64,000 bases of DNA from Luteococcus peritonei (GTDB lineage: Bacteria > Actinomycetota > Actinomycetes > Propionibacteriales > Propionibacteriaceae), in NCBI RefSeq assembly GCF_039526385.1, contig NZ_BAAAIX010000015.1:43406-107405 (forward strand), given 5' to 3'. The notes beneath the pieces were generated by a model that did no database searches, was not told the origin of the DNA, and saw nothing but the letters and a program-made list of their open reading frames with translations. The position numbers and the translations under genes are program-made. Positions 8,510-16,887 of this stretch are shown in pieces (positions within the stretch are counted from its first letter, which is position 1; the number at the start of each line of letters is the position of its first letter).

Positions 8510-8866
8510 ATGAACGCATGGACGCTGCTGGACACCTTCACCTTCCCCGGCTGGCCCGAGGTTCCCGAGCCCTCGCTGTGGCACCTGTTCCTGATCTGCA
8601 TCCTCGGCCCGCTGCTGCTCGGCGCCCTGGTCACCGCCTTCTTCCTGGGCGGCAGCCGCCGCCACGCCGTGGCGCAGGAGGAGGCCGCCGTCGGCCTGGT
8701 CGACGATCCCGACCGCCCCGCGCTGCGCCGCGCCCAGCCCTCGCGCGCCGTCGAGGGTGCGCCCGCGCGCGCCGTCGACACCGATGCCCGCCACGACGAG
8801 CTGGAGGTGGACCCCGAGCCGGGTCGCCGGGGTGGCGCCACCGCGGCGGACCAGTTCCGCCACTGA
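8510..8866 (+). CDS. Small single-span membrane protein of unknown function
   Basis: A 118-residue protein with one hydrophobic segment (about residues 22-48, LWHLFLICILGPLLLGALV and following) and a charged C-terminal half rich in Arg, Asp, Glu and Ala. The start at 8510 fits a leaderless transcript from the TAGGAT box. It lies divergent to pyrR and ahead of a strong terminator, so it is a single-gene unit. I do not recognise a family. Confidence 0.7.
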   Translation: MNAWTLLDTFTFPGWPEVPEPSLWHLFLICILGPLLLGALVTAFFLGGSRRHAVAQEEAAVGLVDDPDRPALRRAQPSRAVEGAPARAVDTDARHDELEVDPEPGRRGGATAADQFRH

Positions 8867-8906
8867 TCCTGCGGCGCCTGCGGCGCCCGTCCAGCAAGGC
8901 CTTCGC

Positions 8907-8940
8907 GAGAGGTCCCCGGCCACCCGGCCGGGGGCCTCTC
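8907..8940 (+). terminator. Terminator after the membrane protein gene at 8510
   Basis: 15-bp stem (8907-8921 with 8926-8940, one G-T pair) with a 4-nt loop, 40 bp after the stop codon. Confidence 0.75.
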
Positions 8941-9021
8941 GTCGTTCCCGGCGTCCTCGACGAGATCCCAGAAGTTGAGACCAGATTGGAAATCGGGAGG
9001 TCGCGTGGTTGACTCACGGAC

Positions 9022-9108
9022 ATGCAGACCGCCAGCAACCCGCTCCTCGTGACCCGTCGTCACGTGGACCTGCTGCGCCTCAATGGCTGCATGTGTTGGA
9101 TGCGTTGA
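9022..9108 (+). CDS. Cysteine-containing leader peptide of the sulfate assimilation operon
   Basis: A 28-residue open frame starting at ATG 9022: MQTASNPLLVTRRHVDLLR, then LNGCMCWMR. Short peptides of the form RRHVDL...C.C upstream of sulfur genes are known in actinobacteria, where poly-cysteine leaders act as cysteine-responsive attenuators (shown in mycobacteria). Here Cys23 and Cys25 lie four residues from the stop. There is no Shine-Dalgarno before the ATG, in line with a leaderless start; GTG 9049 is an alternative start. The peptide precedes the sulfite reductase gene by 130 bp of hairpin-forming sequence. Regulation by charged tRNA-Cys is inferred. Confidence 0.75.
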   Translation: MQTASNPLLVTRRHVDLLRLNGCMCWMR

Positions 9109-9144
9109 CCCGCGTCTGACGAGCCCTCCCACAGGGCAGAAACC

Positions 9145-9234
9145 GTCCGGGCGCGTGACGCCCGGACACCCCCACCAGCAGGTCTGTCAGAACCTGCCGC
9201 CCGTGCTCACGCGCCATCTCCAACCGAGGTGAGC
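9145..9234 (+). promoter_or_regulatory. Candidate attenuator structures between leader peptide and sulfite reductase
   Basis: A 9-bp hairpin (9145-9153 with 9159-9167, loop CGTGA) follows the leader peptide. Further down, GCTCAC (9205-9210) can pair with GTGAGC (9229-9234), which covers the sulfite reductase Shine-Dalgarno (GAGGTGAG, 9227-9233). Ribosome stalling at the cysteine codons could change which hairpin forms and expose the site. This is a structural prediction from reading the bases. Confidence 0.45.
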
Positions 9235-9238
9235 CACA

Positions 9239-10936
9239 GTGAGCCAGAATCCCGCAACCGAGACCGCGCCGAGTCGCGTGCGCCTTCCCAGGGCCGGGCA
9301 GTCCAAGGGCCAGTGGAAGGTGGACGGCCACGAGCCGCTGAACCACAACGAGGAGTTCAAGGCCGAGTCCAACCCGCTGGACGTGCGCCAGCGGGTGATC
9401 GACACCTACTCCAAGCTGGGCCTGGAGTCGATCCCCACCGATGACCTGCACGGCCGCTTCCGCTGGCTGGGCGTCTACACCCAGCGCAAGCAGGGCATCG
9501 ACGCCCGCCAGACCTCCAAGCTGGACGCGGATGCGCTGAGCGACGACTACTTCATGATGCGGGTGCGCATCGACGGCCAGCAACTCACCCTGGACCAGGT
9601 CCGCACCCTGGGCGGCATCGGCGTCGACTTCGCCCGGGAGACCGCCGACATCACCGACCGGCAGAACATCCAGTTCCACTGGCTGCGGGTCGAGGACCTG
9701 CCCGAGATCTGGACCCGGCTGGCCGCGGTGGGCCTGAGCACCACGGAGGCCTGCGGCGACACGCCGCGTGGCTTCCTGGTCAGCCCGGTGGCCGGCATCG
9801 CCGCCGACGAGATCATCGACCCCACCCCGCAGGCCCGCGCCATCGCGGAGCGCTGGATCGGCGACGAGTCCTTCGCCAACCTGCCGCGCAAGTTCAAGAC
9901 CGCGCTCACCGGCCATCCCAGCCTCGACGTGGTGCACGAGATCAACGACATCTCCTTCGTCGGCGTGCAGCACCCCGAGCTGGGCGCCGGCTACGACCTG
10001 TGGGTGGGCGGCGCGCTGTCCACCACGCCGCGGCTGGCCGAGCGCCTCGGCGCCTTCGTGACGCCCGAGCAGGCCGTCGAGGTCTGGGCCGGCGTCACCG
10101 GCATCTTCCGTGACTACGGCTATCGCAAGCAGCGCACCAAGGCCCGGCTGAAGTTCCTGCTGGCCGAGTGGGGGCCGGAGAAGTTCCGTGAGGTGCTGGA
10201 GACCGAGTACCTGGGCTACCGGCTCGCCGACGGCCCCGCCCCGGCCCGCCCCACCGGCTCGGCCGAGCACCTGGGCGTGCACCAGCAGAAGGACGGCCGC
10301 GCCTATGTCGGCTTCGCCCCGGTGGTGGGACGGCTGTCGGGCACCCTGCTGAACCAGATCGCCGACCTGGCCGAGGCCGCCGGTTCGGGCCGGATCGCCT
10401 TCACCGTCAAGCAGAAGATCCTGGTGCTCGATGTGGATCCCGAGAAGGTGGACCAGCTGGTGGCCGGGATGGACGCCATCGGGCTGACCGCCCACCCCTC
10501 GCCCTTCCGGCAGGCCACCATGGCCTGCACCGGCATCGAGTTCTGCAAGCTCGCCTTCGTCGAGACCAAGGGCCTGGCGGCGCGCACCATCACCGACCTG
10601 GAGCAGCGCCTCGGCGACGTGGAACTGGACCGCCCGATCAGCCTGAACATCAACGGCTGCCCCAACTCCTGTGCCCGGATCCAGATCGCCGACATCGGCC
10701 TCAAGGGCCAGCTGGCCGGCGACGACTTCGCCTTCCAGGTGCACCTGGGCGGCGGTCTGGCCAGTGCCGACCGCGAGGAGGCCGGCCTGGGTCGCACCGT
10801 GCGCGGGCTCAAGGTGACCGCCGACGACCTGCCCGACTACGTCGAGCGCGTCACCCGCAACTACCTGTCCCACCGCGAGGGCGACGAGACCTTCGCCGAA
10901 TGGGCGCACCGCGCCGAGGAGGACGTGCTGCGATGA
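9239..10936 (+). CDS. sir: Assimilatory sulfite reductase (ferredoxin-type, siroheme/4Fe-4S)
   Basis: A 565-residue nitrite/sulfite reductase hemoprotein that reduces sulfite to sulfide with six electrons from ferredoxin. The 4Fe-4S-siroheme cysteines are seen as CTGIEFC (C-x5-C, about residue 428) and NGCPNSCAR (C-x3-C, about residue 473); two ferredoxin-like repeats (YFMMRVRIDGQQLT; YVGFAPVVGRLSG) complete the fold. The GTG at 9239 is chosen for the GAGGTGAG site 5 nt upstream. It heads the operon with cysH-cysD-cysN, so sulfite rather than nitrite is the expected substrate, and the chelatase at 15112 supplies its siroheme. Confidence 0.92.
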   Translation: MSQNPATETAPSRVRLPRAGQSKGQWKVDGHEPLNHNEEFKAESNPLDVRQRVIDTYSKLGLESIPTDDLHGRFRWLGVYTQRKQGIDARQTSKLDADALSDDYFMMRVRIDGQQLTLDQVRTLGGIGVDFARETADITDRQNIQFHWLRVEDLPEIWTRLAAVGLSTTEACGDTPRGFLVSPVAGIAADEIIDPTPQARAIAERWIGDESFANLPRKFKTALTGHPSLDVVHEINDISFVGVQHPELGAGYDLWVGGALSTTPRLAERLGAFVTPEQAVEVWAGVTGIFRDYGYRKQRTKARLKFLLAEWGPEKFREVLETEYLGYRLADGPAPARPTGSAEHLGVHQQKDGRAYVGFAPVVGRLSGTLLNQIADLAEAAGSGRIAFTVKQKILVLDVDPEKVDQLVAGMDAIGLTAHPSPFRQATMACTGIEFCKLAFVETKGLAARTITDLEQRLGDVELDRPISLNINGCPNSCARIQIADIGLKGQLAGDDFAFQVHLGGGLASADREEAGLGRTVRGLKVTADDLPDYVERVTRNYLSHREGDETFAEWAHRAEEDVLR

Positions 10937-11778
10937 GCGATGCACCCGTCGACGGAAAGCCGAAGGACCTCACCCGCCAGGGGGACAGCCTGGGGGCCGC
11001 GGCCCGCGAGGGATTCGTGGCGCCCGGACTGCAGCTTGGCGCACCCGTGGTGCCGGCAGCCGGCAGCCTGCGGACCGGCCCGCGCCGCAGCACCGAGGAG
11101 CTGCGCGCCCTGGTGGACGCCAACCAGCAGCGGCTGGCCACCTCGAGCGCCGAGGAGCTGCTGGGCTGGGCCGCCGAGGAGTTCGGCGAGGCGCTGGCGG
11201 TGGCCTGCTCGATGGCGGCCGACACCATCCTGCCGGCCCTGGTCAGCCAGACCATCCCGGACGTGGACGTGCTCTTCCTGGAGACCGGCTTCCACTTCCC
11301 CGAGACCCACCAGACCCGCGACGCGCTGGCCACCAGCTGGCCGGTGAACGTGGTCGACGTGCTGCCCGCCATCACCGTCGAGCAGCAGGACGAGCAGTAC
11401 GGGCCGAGGCTCTACGAGCGTGACCCGGGCGCCTGCTGCGGCATCCGCAAGGTGGAACCGCTGGCCCGCGCGCTGTCCGGCTACGAGGCCTGGGTGACCG
11501 GCATCCGTCGCGAGGACAATGCGCTGCGCGCCAACGCCCAGCTGCTCGAGTGGGACGCCACCCACGAGCTGGTCAAGCTCAACCCGATCGCGGCCTGGAG
11601 CTTCGAGGACGTCCTCGACTTCGCCACCGGCCACGGGGTGCCCACCAACCCGCTGCTGGCTGACGGCTACCCGTCGATCGGCTGCCAGCCGTGCACCCGT
11701 CGCGTCGCCCCCGGAGAAGACCCCCGAGCCGGCCGCTGGGCCGGTCTCGCCAAGACAGAATGCGGAATCCACCTGTGA
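10933..11778 (+). CDS. cysH: Phosphoadenylyl/adenylyl-sulfate reductase
   Basis: A 281-residue PAPS/APS reductase that reduces activated sulfate to sulfite with thioredoxin. The two Cys pairs of the 4Fe-4S cluster are present, CCGIRK (about residue 167) and CQPC (about residue 250), with the catalytic Cys in KTECGIHL at the C-terminus. The cluster cysteines point to an APS reductase rather than the cluster-free PAPS type, and no cysC (APS kinase) is present in the operon or fused to CysN. The ATG overlaps the sir stop by 4 bp. Confidence 0.92.
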   Translation: MSDAPVDGKPKDLTRQGDSLGAAAREGFVAPGLQLGAPVVPAAGSLRTGPRRSTEELRALVDANQQRLATSSAEELLGWAAEEFGEALAVACSMAADTILPALVSQTIPDVDVLFLETGFHFPETHQTRDALATSWPVNVVDVLPAITVEQQDEQYGPRLYERDPGACCGIRKVEPLARALSGYEAWVTGIRREDNALRANAQLLEWDATHELVKLNPIAAWSFEDVLDFATGHGVPTNPLLADGYPSIGCQPCTRRVAPGEDPRAGRWAGLAKTECGIHL

Positions 11779-12674
11779 GCCACACCATGAGCCATCTGGA
11801 TGCCCTCGAGAGCGAGTCCATCCACATCTTCCGAGAGGTCACCGCCGAGCTGGAGCGCCCGGTGCTGCTGTTCAGCGGCGGCAAGGACTCGATCGTCATG
11901 CTGCACCTGGCCGCCAAGGCCTTCTGGCCGGCACCCGTCCCCTTCCCGGTGATGCACGTCGACACCGGCCACAACTTCGACGAGGTGATCGACTACCGCG
12001 ACCGCACCGTCGAGCGGATGGGCCTGCGCCTGGTGGTCAAGAAGGTGCAGGACTACATCGACGACGGCCGCCTCACCGAGCGCCCCGACGGCACCCGCAA
12101 CCCGCTGCAGACCGTCCCGCTGCTGGACGGCATCGCGGAGAACCGGTTCGACGCGGTCTACGGCGGTGGCCGTCGCGACGAGGAGAAGGCGCGCGCCAAG
12201 GAGCGCATCGTCAGCCTGCGCGACGAGTTCGGCCAGTGGGACCCGCGCAACCAGCGCCCGGAGCTGTGGAACCTCTACAACGCCCGCCACCGCCCCGGCG
12301 AGCACGTCCGCGTCTTCCCGCTGTCCAACTGGACCGAGCTGGACGTCTGGCGCTACATCGAGCGCGAGGGCATCGAGCTGCCCGGCCTGTACTACGCCCA
12401 CCAGCGCGAGGTCTTCTGCCGCGACGGGATGTGGCTGGCCGTCGGCGCGGTCTCCCAGCCCCGCGAGGGCGAGCAGGTGGAGACCCGCCAGGTGCGCTAC
12501 CGCACCGTCGGCGACATGTCCTGCACCGGCGCCGTCGACTCCGAGGCGATGGACGTGCACGACGTGGTGGCCGAGGTGGCCGCCACCACCATCACCGAGC
12601 GGGGCGCCACCCGCGCCGACGACCGGATGACCGAGGCGGCCATGGAGGACCGCAAGAAGGAGGGCTACTTCTGA
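11775..12674 (+). CDS. cysD: Sulfate adenylyltransferase subunit 2
   Basis: A 299-residue ATP-PPase-fold subunit that forms APS from sulfate and ATP together with CysN. The PP-loop SGGKDSIVMLHLA is near residue 37, and GGRRDEEKARAKER near residue 135. GTG 11775 overlaps the cysH stop as GTGA, matching the pattern of this operon; ATG 11787 (MSHLDALESES) is a possible shorter start. The C-terminus EDRKKEGYF is typical of CysD. Confidence 0.93.
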   Translation: MSHTMSHLDALESESIHIFREVTAELERPVLLFSGGKDSIVMLHLAAKAFWPAPVPFPVMHVDTGHNFDEVIDYRDRTVERMGLRLVVKKVQDYIDDGRLTERPDGTRNPLQTVPLLDGIAENRFDAVYGGGRRDEEKARAKERIVSLRDEFGQWDPRNQRPELWNLYNARHRPGEHVRVFPLSNWTELDVWRYIEREGIELPGLYYAHQREVFCRDGMWLAVGAVSQPREGEQVETRQVRYRTVGDMSCTGAVDSEAMDVHDVVAEVAATTITERGATRADDRMTEAAMEDRKKEGYF

Positions 12675-14014
12675 TGAGTGCCACCACGACCGACACCACG
12701 CTGGGGGAGTCCACCCTGCTGCGGCTGGCCACGGCCGGCAGCGTCGACGACGGCAAGTCCACCCTGGTGGGCCGGCTGCTCTTCGACAGCAAGAACATCC
12801 TGGCCGACCAGCTCGACGCCGTGGAGCGGGTCAGCCGCGAGCGCGGCCTGACCGGCGCCGACCTGGCGCTGCTCACCGACGGCCTGCGCGCCGAACGCGA
12901 GCAGGGCATCACCATCGACGTGGCCTACCGCTACTTCGCCACCCCGGAACGCACCTTCATCCTGGCCGACTGCCCCGGGCACGTGCAGTACACCCGCAAC
13001 ACCGTCACCGGCGCCTCCACCGCCGACGTGCTGGTGCTGCTGGTGGACGTGCGTCGCGGCGTGCTGGAGCAGACCCGGCGCCACCTGGCCGTCGCGGCCC
13101 TGCTGCGCGTGCCGCACGTGGTGGTGGCGGTGAACAAGCTCGACCTGGTGGACTTCGACCAGCAGCGCTACGAGCAGGTGGCCGCCGAGATCCAGCAGGT
13201 GGGCCGTGAGCTGGCCGTCGAGGCGCTGACCACCATCCCGGTCTCGGCGCTGCAGGGCGACAACGTGGTGGAGCGCTCCGAGCGGATGGGCTGGTACACC
13301 GGCCCCAGCCTGCTGGAGCTGCTGGTCACCATCAGCCCCGAGCAGGGCCGCGAGGAGCTGCCGCTGCGCTTCGGTGTGCAGTACGTGCTGCGTCCGCAGC
13401 AGGCCGCCATCAGCCCCGAGCACGTCGAGTACCGCGGCTATGCCGGCCAGGTGGGGCAGGGCACGGTGCGCGTGGGCGACGAGGTGGTGGTGCTGCCCGG
13501 CGGTCGCACCACCAGGGTCGTGGGCATCGACACCGCCACCGGCAGCCTGGAGCAGGCCGCGGCGGGGGAGTCGGTGAGCCTGCGGCTGGCCGACGAGATC
13601 GACATCACCCGCGGCGAGCTGATCGCCGCCGCCGGCGACGCCCCGCAGCCGGTCACCGAGGTGGACGCCATGGTGGCCTGGCTGGGCGACGCCCCGCTGC
13701 GGATCGGCCAGCGGGTGCTGCTGAAGCAGACCACCCGCACCGTGCAGGCCATCGTGCGCGACATCGAGGGTCGACTCGACCTCGACACCATGACCCCACA
13801 GCCCACCGAGCAGCTGTCGCTCAATGACATCGGCCGGGTGCGGATCAAGCTCGCCCAACCCGTCATGGCCGAGGACTACCGCACCTCTCGCGTCACCGGT
13901 GCCTTCCTGCTCATCGACGCCCAGCAGGGCCTCACCCTGGCCGCCGGCATGGTCACCGACCCGGGCGCGCCGGGCATCGTGCACGCCGCCTCCGCCATCA
14001 ACTGGTCCATCTAG
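12674..14014 (+). CDS. cysN: Sulfate adenylyltransferase subunit 1 (GTPase)
   Basis: A 446-residue translation-factor-like GTPase that drives APS synthesis by CysD. GTP-binding motifs are clear: GSVDDGKSTL (G1, about residue 18), DCPGHVQYTRN (G3) and NKLDLVD (G4), followed by EF-Tu-like beta-barrel domains. No APS kinase (CysC) domain follows, unlike CysNC fusions. The ATG shares one base with the cysD stop. Upstream open frame is a shadow inside cysH/cysD. Confidence 0.93.
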   Translation: MSATTTDTTLGESTLLRLATAGSVDDGKSTLVGRLLFDSKNILADQLDAVERVSRERGLTGADLALLTDGLRAEREQGITIDVAYRYFATPERTFILADCPGHVQYTRNTVTGASTADVLVLLVDVRRGVLEQTRRHLAVAALLRVPHVVVAVNKLDLVDFDQQRYEQVAAEIQQVGRELAVEALTTIPVSALQGDNVVERSERMGWYTGPSLLELLVTISPEQGREELPLRFGVQYVLRPQQAAISPEHVEYRGYAGQVGQGTVRVGDEVVVLPGGRTTRVVGIDTATGSLEQAAAGESVSLRLADEIDITRGELIAAAGDAPQPVTEVDAMVAWLGDAPLRIGQRVLLKQTTRTVQAIVRDIEGRLDLDTMTPQPTEQLSLNDIGRVRIKLAQPVMAEDYRTSRVTGAFLLIDAQQGLTLAAGMVTDPGAPGIVHAASAINWSI

Positions 14015-14039
14015 CCCACCCCCTGAAAGGAACGAGACC

Positions 14040-14204
14040 ATGAACTCGATCATCAGCCTGGCCCTGCTCGTGCTCTGGGTCGCCGCCGTCGCGGTGAGCC
14101 TTCGCCCCCGCCGCGACGAGCCGTGCGCCATGCCGGGCATGGTGATGGAGTCCGTCGGTCTCGACCAGCGCCCGGTGCTGGACCAGCGGGGCGGGCAACG
14201 ATGA
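14040..14204 (+). CDS. Small one-span membrane protein in the cys operon
   Basis: A 54-residue frame starting at ATG 14040 behind GAAAGGAACGAG. Residues 4-23 (IISLALLVLWVAAVAVSL) form one membrane span, followed by RPRR and a short polar tail with one Cys. Its stop overlaps the TauE/SafE start (ATGA). Position and coupling argue that it is expressed and may partner the transporter; no family recognised. Confidence 0.65.
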   Translation: MNSIISLALLVLWVAAVAVSLRPRRDEPCAMPGMVMESVGLDQRPVLDQRGGQR

Positions 14205-15112
14205 GGCGGCTGCTCACCTTCGCGCTGGCCGGCCTGGTGGCGCAGCTGATCGACGGCTCGTTGGGCATGGGCTACGGCGTCACCTCCACCTCGGTGCTGC
14301 TGGCCGCCGGGATGACGCCGGCGGTGGCCTCGGCCTCGGTGCACCTGGCCGAGCTGGGCACCAATGTGGCCTCCGGGGTCTCGCACTGGCGGCTCAAGAA
14401 TGTGGACTGGTGGCTGGTGGCGCGCCTCGGCGTGCCCGGTGCCGTCGGCTCCTTCCTGGGCGCCACGGTGCTCTCCCGGATCTCCACCGAGGCCGCGCAG
14501 CCGGTGATGGCGCTGATCCTGGTCTCGCTGGGTGTCTTCATCCTGAGCCGCTTCACCTGGCGCCCGCCGCAGGTGGCGACGGCCACCACCTCGCCGCACG
14601 GGCGTCGCTTCCTGGCGCCGCTCGGCCTGCTGGGTGGCTTCGTCGACGCCACCGGTGGTGGGGGCTGGGGCCCGATCTCCACCACCGCCCTGGTCAGCGC
14701 GGGACGCACCAGCCCGCGCACCGTGATCGGGTCGGTGGACACCAGCGAGTTCCTGGTCTCGCTGGCCGCCTCGCTCGGCTTCCTGCTCAGCCTGGGCAGC
14801 ACCGGCGTCCGGCTCGACCTGGTGCTCGCCCTGCTGGCCGGTGGCTTGGTGGCCGCCCCCGTGGCGGCCTGGCTGGTGAGCCGGATCCCCGCCCAGGTGA
14901 TGGGCTCGCTGGTGGGCGGTTTCGTGGTCCTCACCAACCTGGCCACCCTGTTCCGGGCCTTCGACGTGCCGGGTTCCGCGCGGTTGCCGATCACCCTGCT
15001 GGTGCTGCTGGCCTGGGCCGTCGCAGTGGGCGTGGGACTGCGACGGCTGCGTCGCGACCGGGCCGAACAGGCGGAGACCTCGGTGCCCGATGACCACCTG
15101 GTGGGTGTCTGA
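14201..15112 (+). CDS. TauE/SafE family sulfite/sulfur-compound transporter
   Basis: A 303-residue membrane protein with about eight hydrophobic segments and the paired family repeats (LVAQLIDGSLGMGYGVTS near the N-terminus; LLGGFVDATGGGGWGPIST near residue 150). Family members move sulfite, sulfate or organosulfonates across the membrane. In the sulfate operon it could import sulfate or export excess sulfite; the direction cannot be told from sequence. It overlaps both neighbours by a few bases. Confidence 0.88.
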   Translation: MRRLLTFALAGLVAQLIDGSLGMGYGVTSTSVLLAAGMTPAVASASVHLAELGTNVASGVSHWRLKNVDWWLVARLGVPGAVGSFLGATVLSRISTEAAQPVMALILVSLGVFILSRFTWRPPQVATATTSPHGRRFLAPLGLLGGFVDATGGGGWGPISTTALVSAGRTSPRTVIGSVDTSEFLVSLAASLGFLLSLGSTGVRLDLVLALLAGGLVAAPVAAWLVSRIPAQVMGSLVGGFVVLTNLATLFRAFDVPGSARLPITLLVLLAWAVAVGVGLRRLRRDRAEQAETSVPDDHLVGV

Positions 15113-15771
15113 TGTGGCCGTCGGGGATCCTGCTGGCCGCCCACGGCACCCGTTCGGCGCAGGGACGGGCGGTGGTGGAGCAGCTGCGCAGCCAGTTGGA
15201 GCAGCGCCTGTCCGAGCCGGTGCGGCTGGGCTGGGTGGATGTGGCCGAACCGCACGTCGACGAGCTGATCGCACCCGGTGATCTGGTGGTCCCGGCCTTC
15301 CTGGGCGCGGGCTACCACGTCAAGCACGACCTGCCCCGGTCGGTGGCGCGCGCGGATGGCGCCGTCCTGACCGCCCACCTGGGCCCCCACGAGCTGGTGC
15401 TGGATGCGGTGCACCAGCGCGTCGTGGAGGCGGGCGGGCCTTGGCCGCTGACCCTGCTGGGGTGGGCCGGCTCCTCCGATCCGGAGAGCCGCGCGGAGGC
15501 CGGCACCGCTGCGGCGCTGCTGGCCTCCCGCTGGGGCGTCACGGTTCGGGTGGTCACTCCCGCCGAACTGCCGCAGGCCGTCGCCGCCGGACGGGCGGAA
15601 GGGTTCGAACGGGTCGGGGTGGCCAGCTACCTGCTGGCCCCGGGCTTCTTCGCCGACAAGCTGGCCGACGGCGGTGCCGACGGCTGCTCCGCGCCGATCG
15701 GGGCACACCCCTGCCTGGTGGACCTGCTCTGCGAGCGGGTGCGGGCCCCCTTGGCGCTGCGCACGGCCTGA
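15112..15771 (+). CDS. Sirohydrochlorin chelatase (CbiX/SirB-like)
   Basis: A 219-residue double CbiX-type chelatase. The N-terminal motif LLAAHGTRSAQG carries the metal-binding His, and FLGAGYHVKHDLP the second one (about residue 75). It inserts ferrous iron into sirohydrochlorin to make siroheme, the cofactor of the sulfite reductase at 9239, which explains its place as last gene of the operon. The ATG shares one base with the transporter stop. Confidence 0.85.
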   Translation: MWPSGILLAAHGTRSAQGRAVVEQLRSQLEQRLSEPVRLGWVDVAEPHVDELIAPGDLVVPAFLGAGYHVKHDLPRSVARADGAVLTAHLGPHELVLDAVHQRVVEAGGPWPLTLLGWAGSSDPESRAEAGTAAALLASRWGVTVRVVTPAELPQAVAAGRAEGFERVGVASYLLAPGFFADKLADGGADGCSAPIGAHPCLVDLLCERVRAPLALRTA

Positions 15772-15800
15772 GCGGATTCCGCCCGGTCCGGCCGGGGCGA

Positions 15801-15968
15801 TCAGCGACGCTCGCGGACCGGCTCCTGCAGCTGGGCGTCACGCTCCAGGAAGGCGTCGCGCATGCCATGACGGACGCCCAGGCGGACCAGCACGTAGAGC
15901 ACGGCCGCACCCAGCACGGGGGCCAGGAAGCTTCCCATCACGGCGGCGAGCATCTCCACGGTTCCCAT
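15801..15968 (-). CDS. Small one-span membrane protein
   Basis: A 55-residue minus-strand frame, MGTVEMLAAVMGSFLAPVLG continuing AAVLYVLVRLGVRHGM and a charged tail ending RERR. A single membrane span (about residues 6-28) is followed by a basic-acidic cytosolic tail. It is convergent with the chelatase gene and 100 bp from the DUF4097 gene. No good Shine-Dalgarno was seen; a leaderless start is possible. Family unknown. Confidence 0.55.
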   Translation of the reverse strand: MGTVEMLAAVMGSFLAPVLGAAVLYVLVRLGVRHGMRDAFLERDAQLQEPVRERR

Positions 15969-16071
15969 GCCTGCAGCCAATCACGGTCCTCGCGGGCACT
16001 GCCAGCACCGAAAGGACAATGCCGCCTGCTCTGACCGAACGGCCATGGGTGCCGTGGAGACCTGGCGGTTG

Positions 16072-16875
16072 TCAGGCGTCGTGCAGGGACAGGTCTCCCG
16101 AGGCGGTACGGATCCGGGCCTGCAGCCGCGGGGCCCCGCCCACCGGCTCGCCGCGCGAGCTGAGCCGGTTGTCCAGGTCTCCGCTGGCGGTGGAGAGCTC
16201 CTGCCAGACCGGCAGCCCCGCCACGACGCCGACGGTGATGTCGCCGGAGCTGGTGCGGGCGGTCAGCTCACCCGCCCCCATGCTGCTCAGTGTGATGTCA
16301 CCCGAGGAGGTTCCCAGCTCCACCGGGCCCGTGCAGCGCTCCACCGCCAGGTCTCCGGAGCTGGAGGCGAGGGTGACCGGGCGCTCTGCCGCGATCTCGT
16401 CCACCGTGATGTCACCGGAGGCGGAGCGCAGCTGTCCGGCCTCCAGCACGTCGAGGGTGATGTCGCCGGACCTGGTGTCCAGCTGCACGGTGCCCGGGCG
16501 GCCCTCCAGCCGCAGGTCGCCGGAGCCGCCGTCGACGCGCACCGCACTCCCGGCGGGCAGGTGGACCTCCACCGTGACGCCCGCGGTGTGGCCCAGCGAG
16601 AGGCTGAAGCGTCCGATCTGCAGGGCGAAGCCCTTCTCCGGACCGGCGGTCAGCAGGGGAGGCACGACCACCTCCAGGCGGTCGTCGCTGCGGCTGGTCT
16701 TCAACGAGTGCTCCAGATAGGCCGGTTCGCTGGCCGTGATGACCACCTCGGCCTCGGGCGTCGTGCGGTCGAAGAAGAGCTCGACGTCGGCCTCGGAGGC
16801 CACCAGGTCGAGGCGCATGCCCGGGGTGAACGGATGGGTGGTGGCGGTGGTGGTGGGTTCGGTCTGCGTGGTCAT
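16072..16875 (-). CDS. DUF4097 family beta-strand repeat protein
   Basis: A 267-residue protein whose C-terminal two thirds is built of short repeats ending in SGD (GSGDLRLEG, RSGDITLDV, ASGDITVDE, SSGDLAVER, SSGDITLSS, SSGDITVGV, ASGDLDNRL, ASGDLSLHD), the hallmark of DUF4097/adhesin-like right-handed beta-helices. No signal peptide or membrane span, so it is probably cytosolic. The ATG at 16875 is used, with GGAG 6 nt upstream; a TTG at 16887 has no such site. It follows the ribbon-helix-helix gene by 12 bp and is likely co-transcribed and co-regulated. Function unknown. Confidence 0.85.
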   Translation of the reverse strand: MTTQTEPTTTATTHPFTPGMRLDLVASEADVELFFDRTTPEAEVVITASEPAYLEHSLKTSRSDDRLEVVVPPLLTAGPEKGFALQIGRFSLSLGHTAGVTVEVHLPAGSAVRVDGGSGDLRLEGRPGTVQLDTRSGDITLDVLEAGQLRSASGDITVDEIAAERPVTLASSSGDLAVERCTGPVELGTSSGDITLSSMGAGELTARTSSGDITVGVVAGLPVWQELSTASGDLDNRLSSRGEPVGGAPRLQARIRTASGDLSLHDA

Positions 16876-16887
16876 GATGGTCTCCAA

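Noticed and set aside
12665..15274. An 869-residue minus frame opposite cysN and the TauE/SafE gene
   Set aside because: Shadow of conserved genes on the other strand with no protein-like composition.
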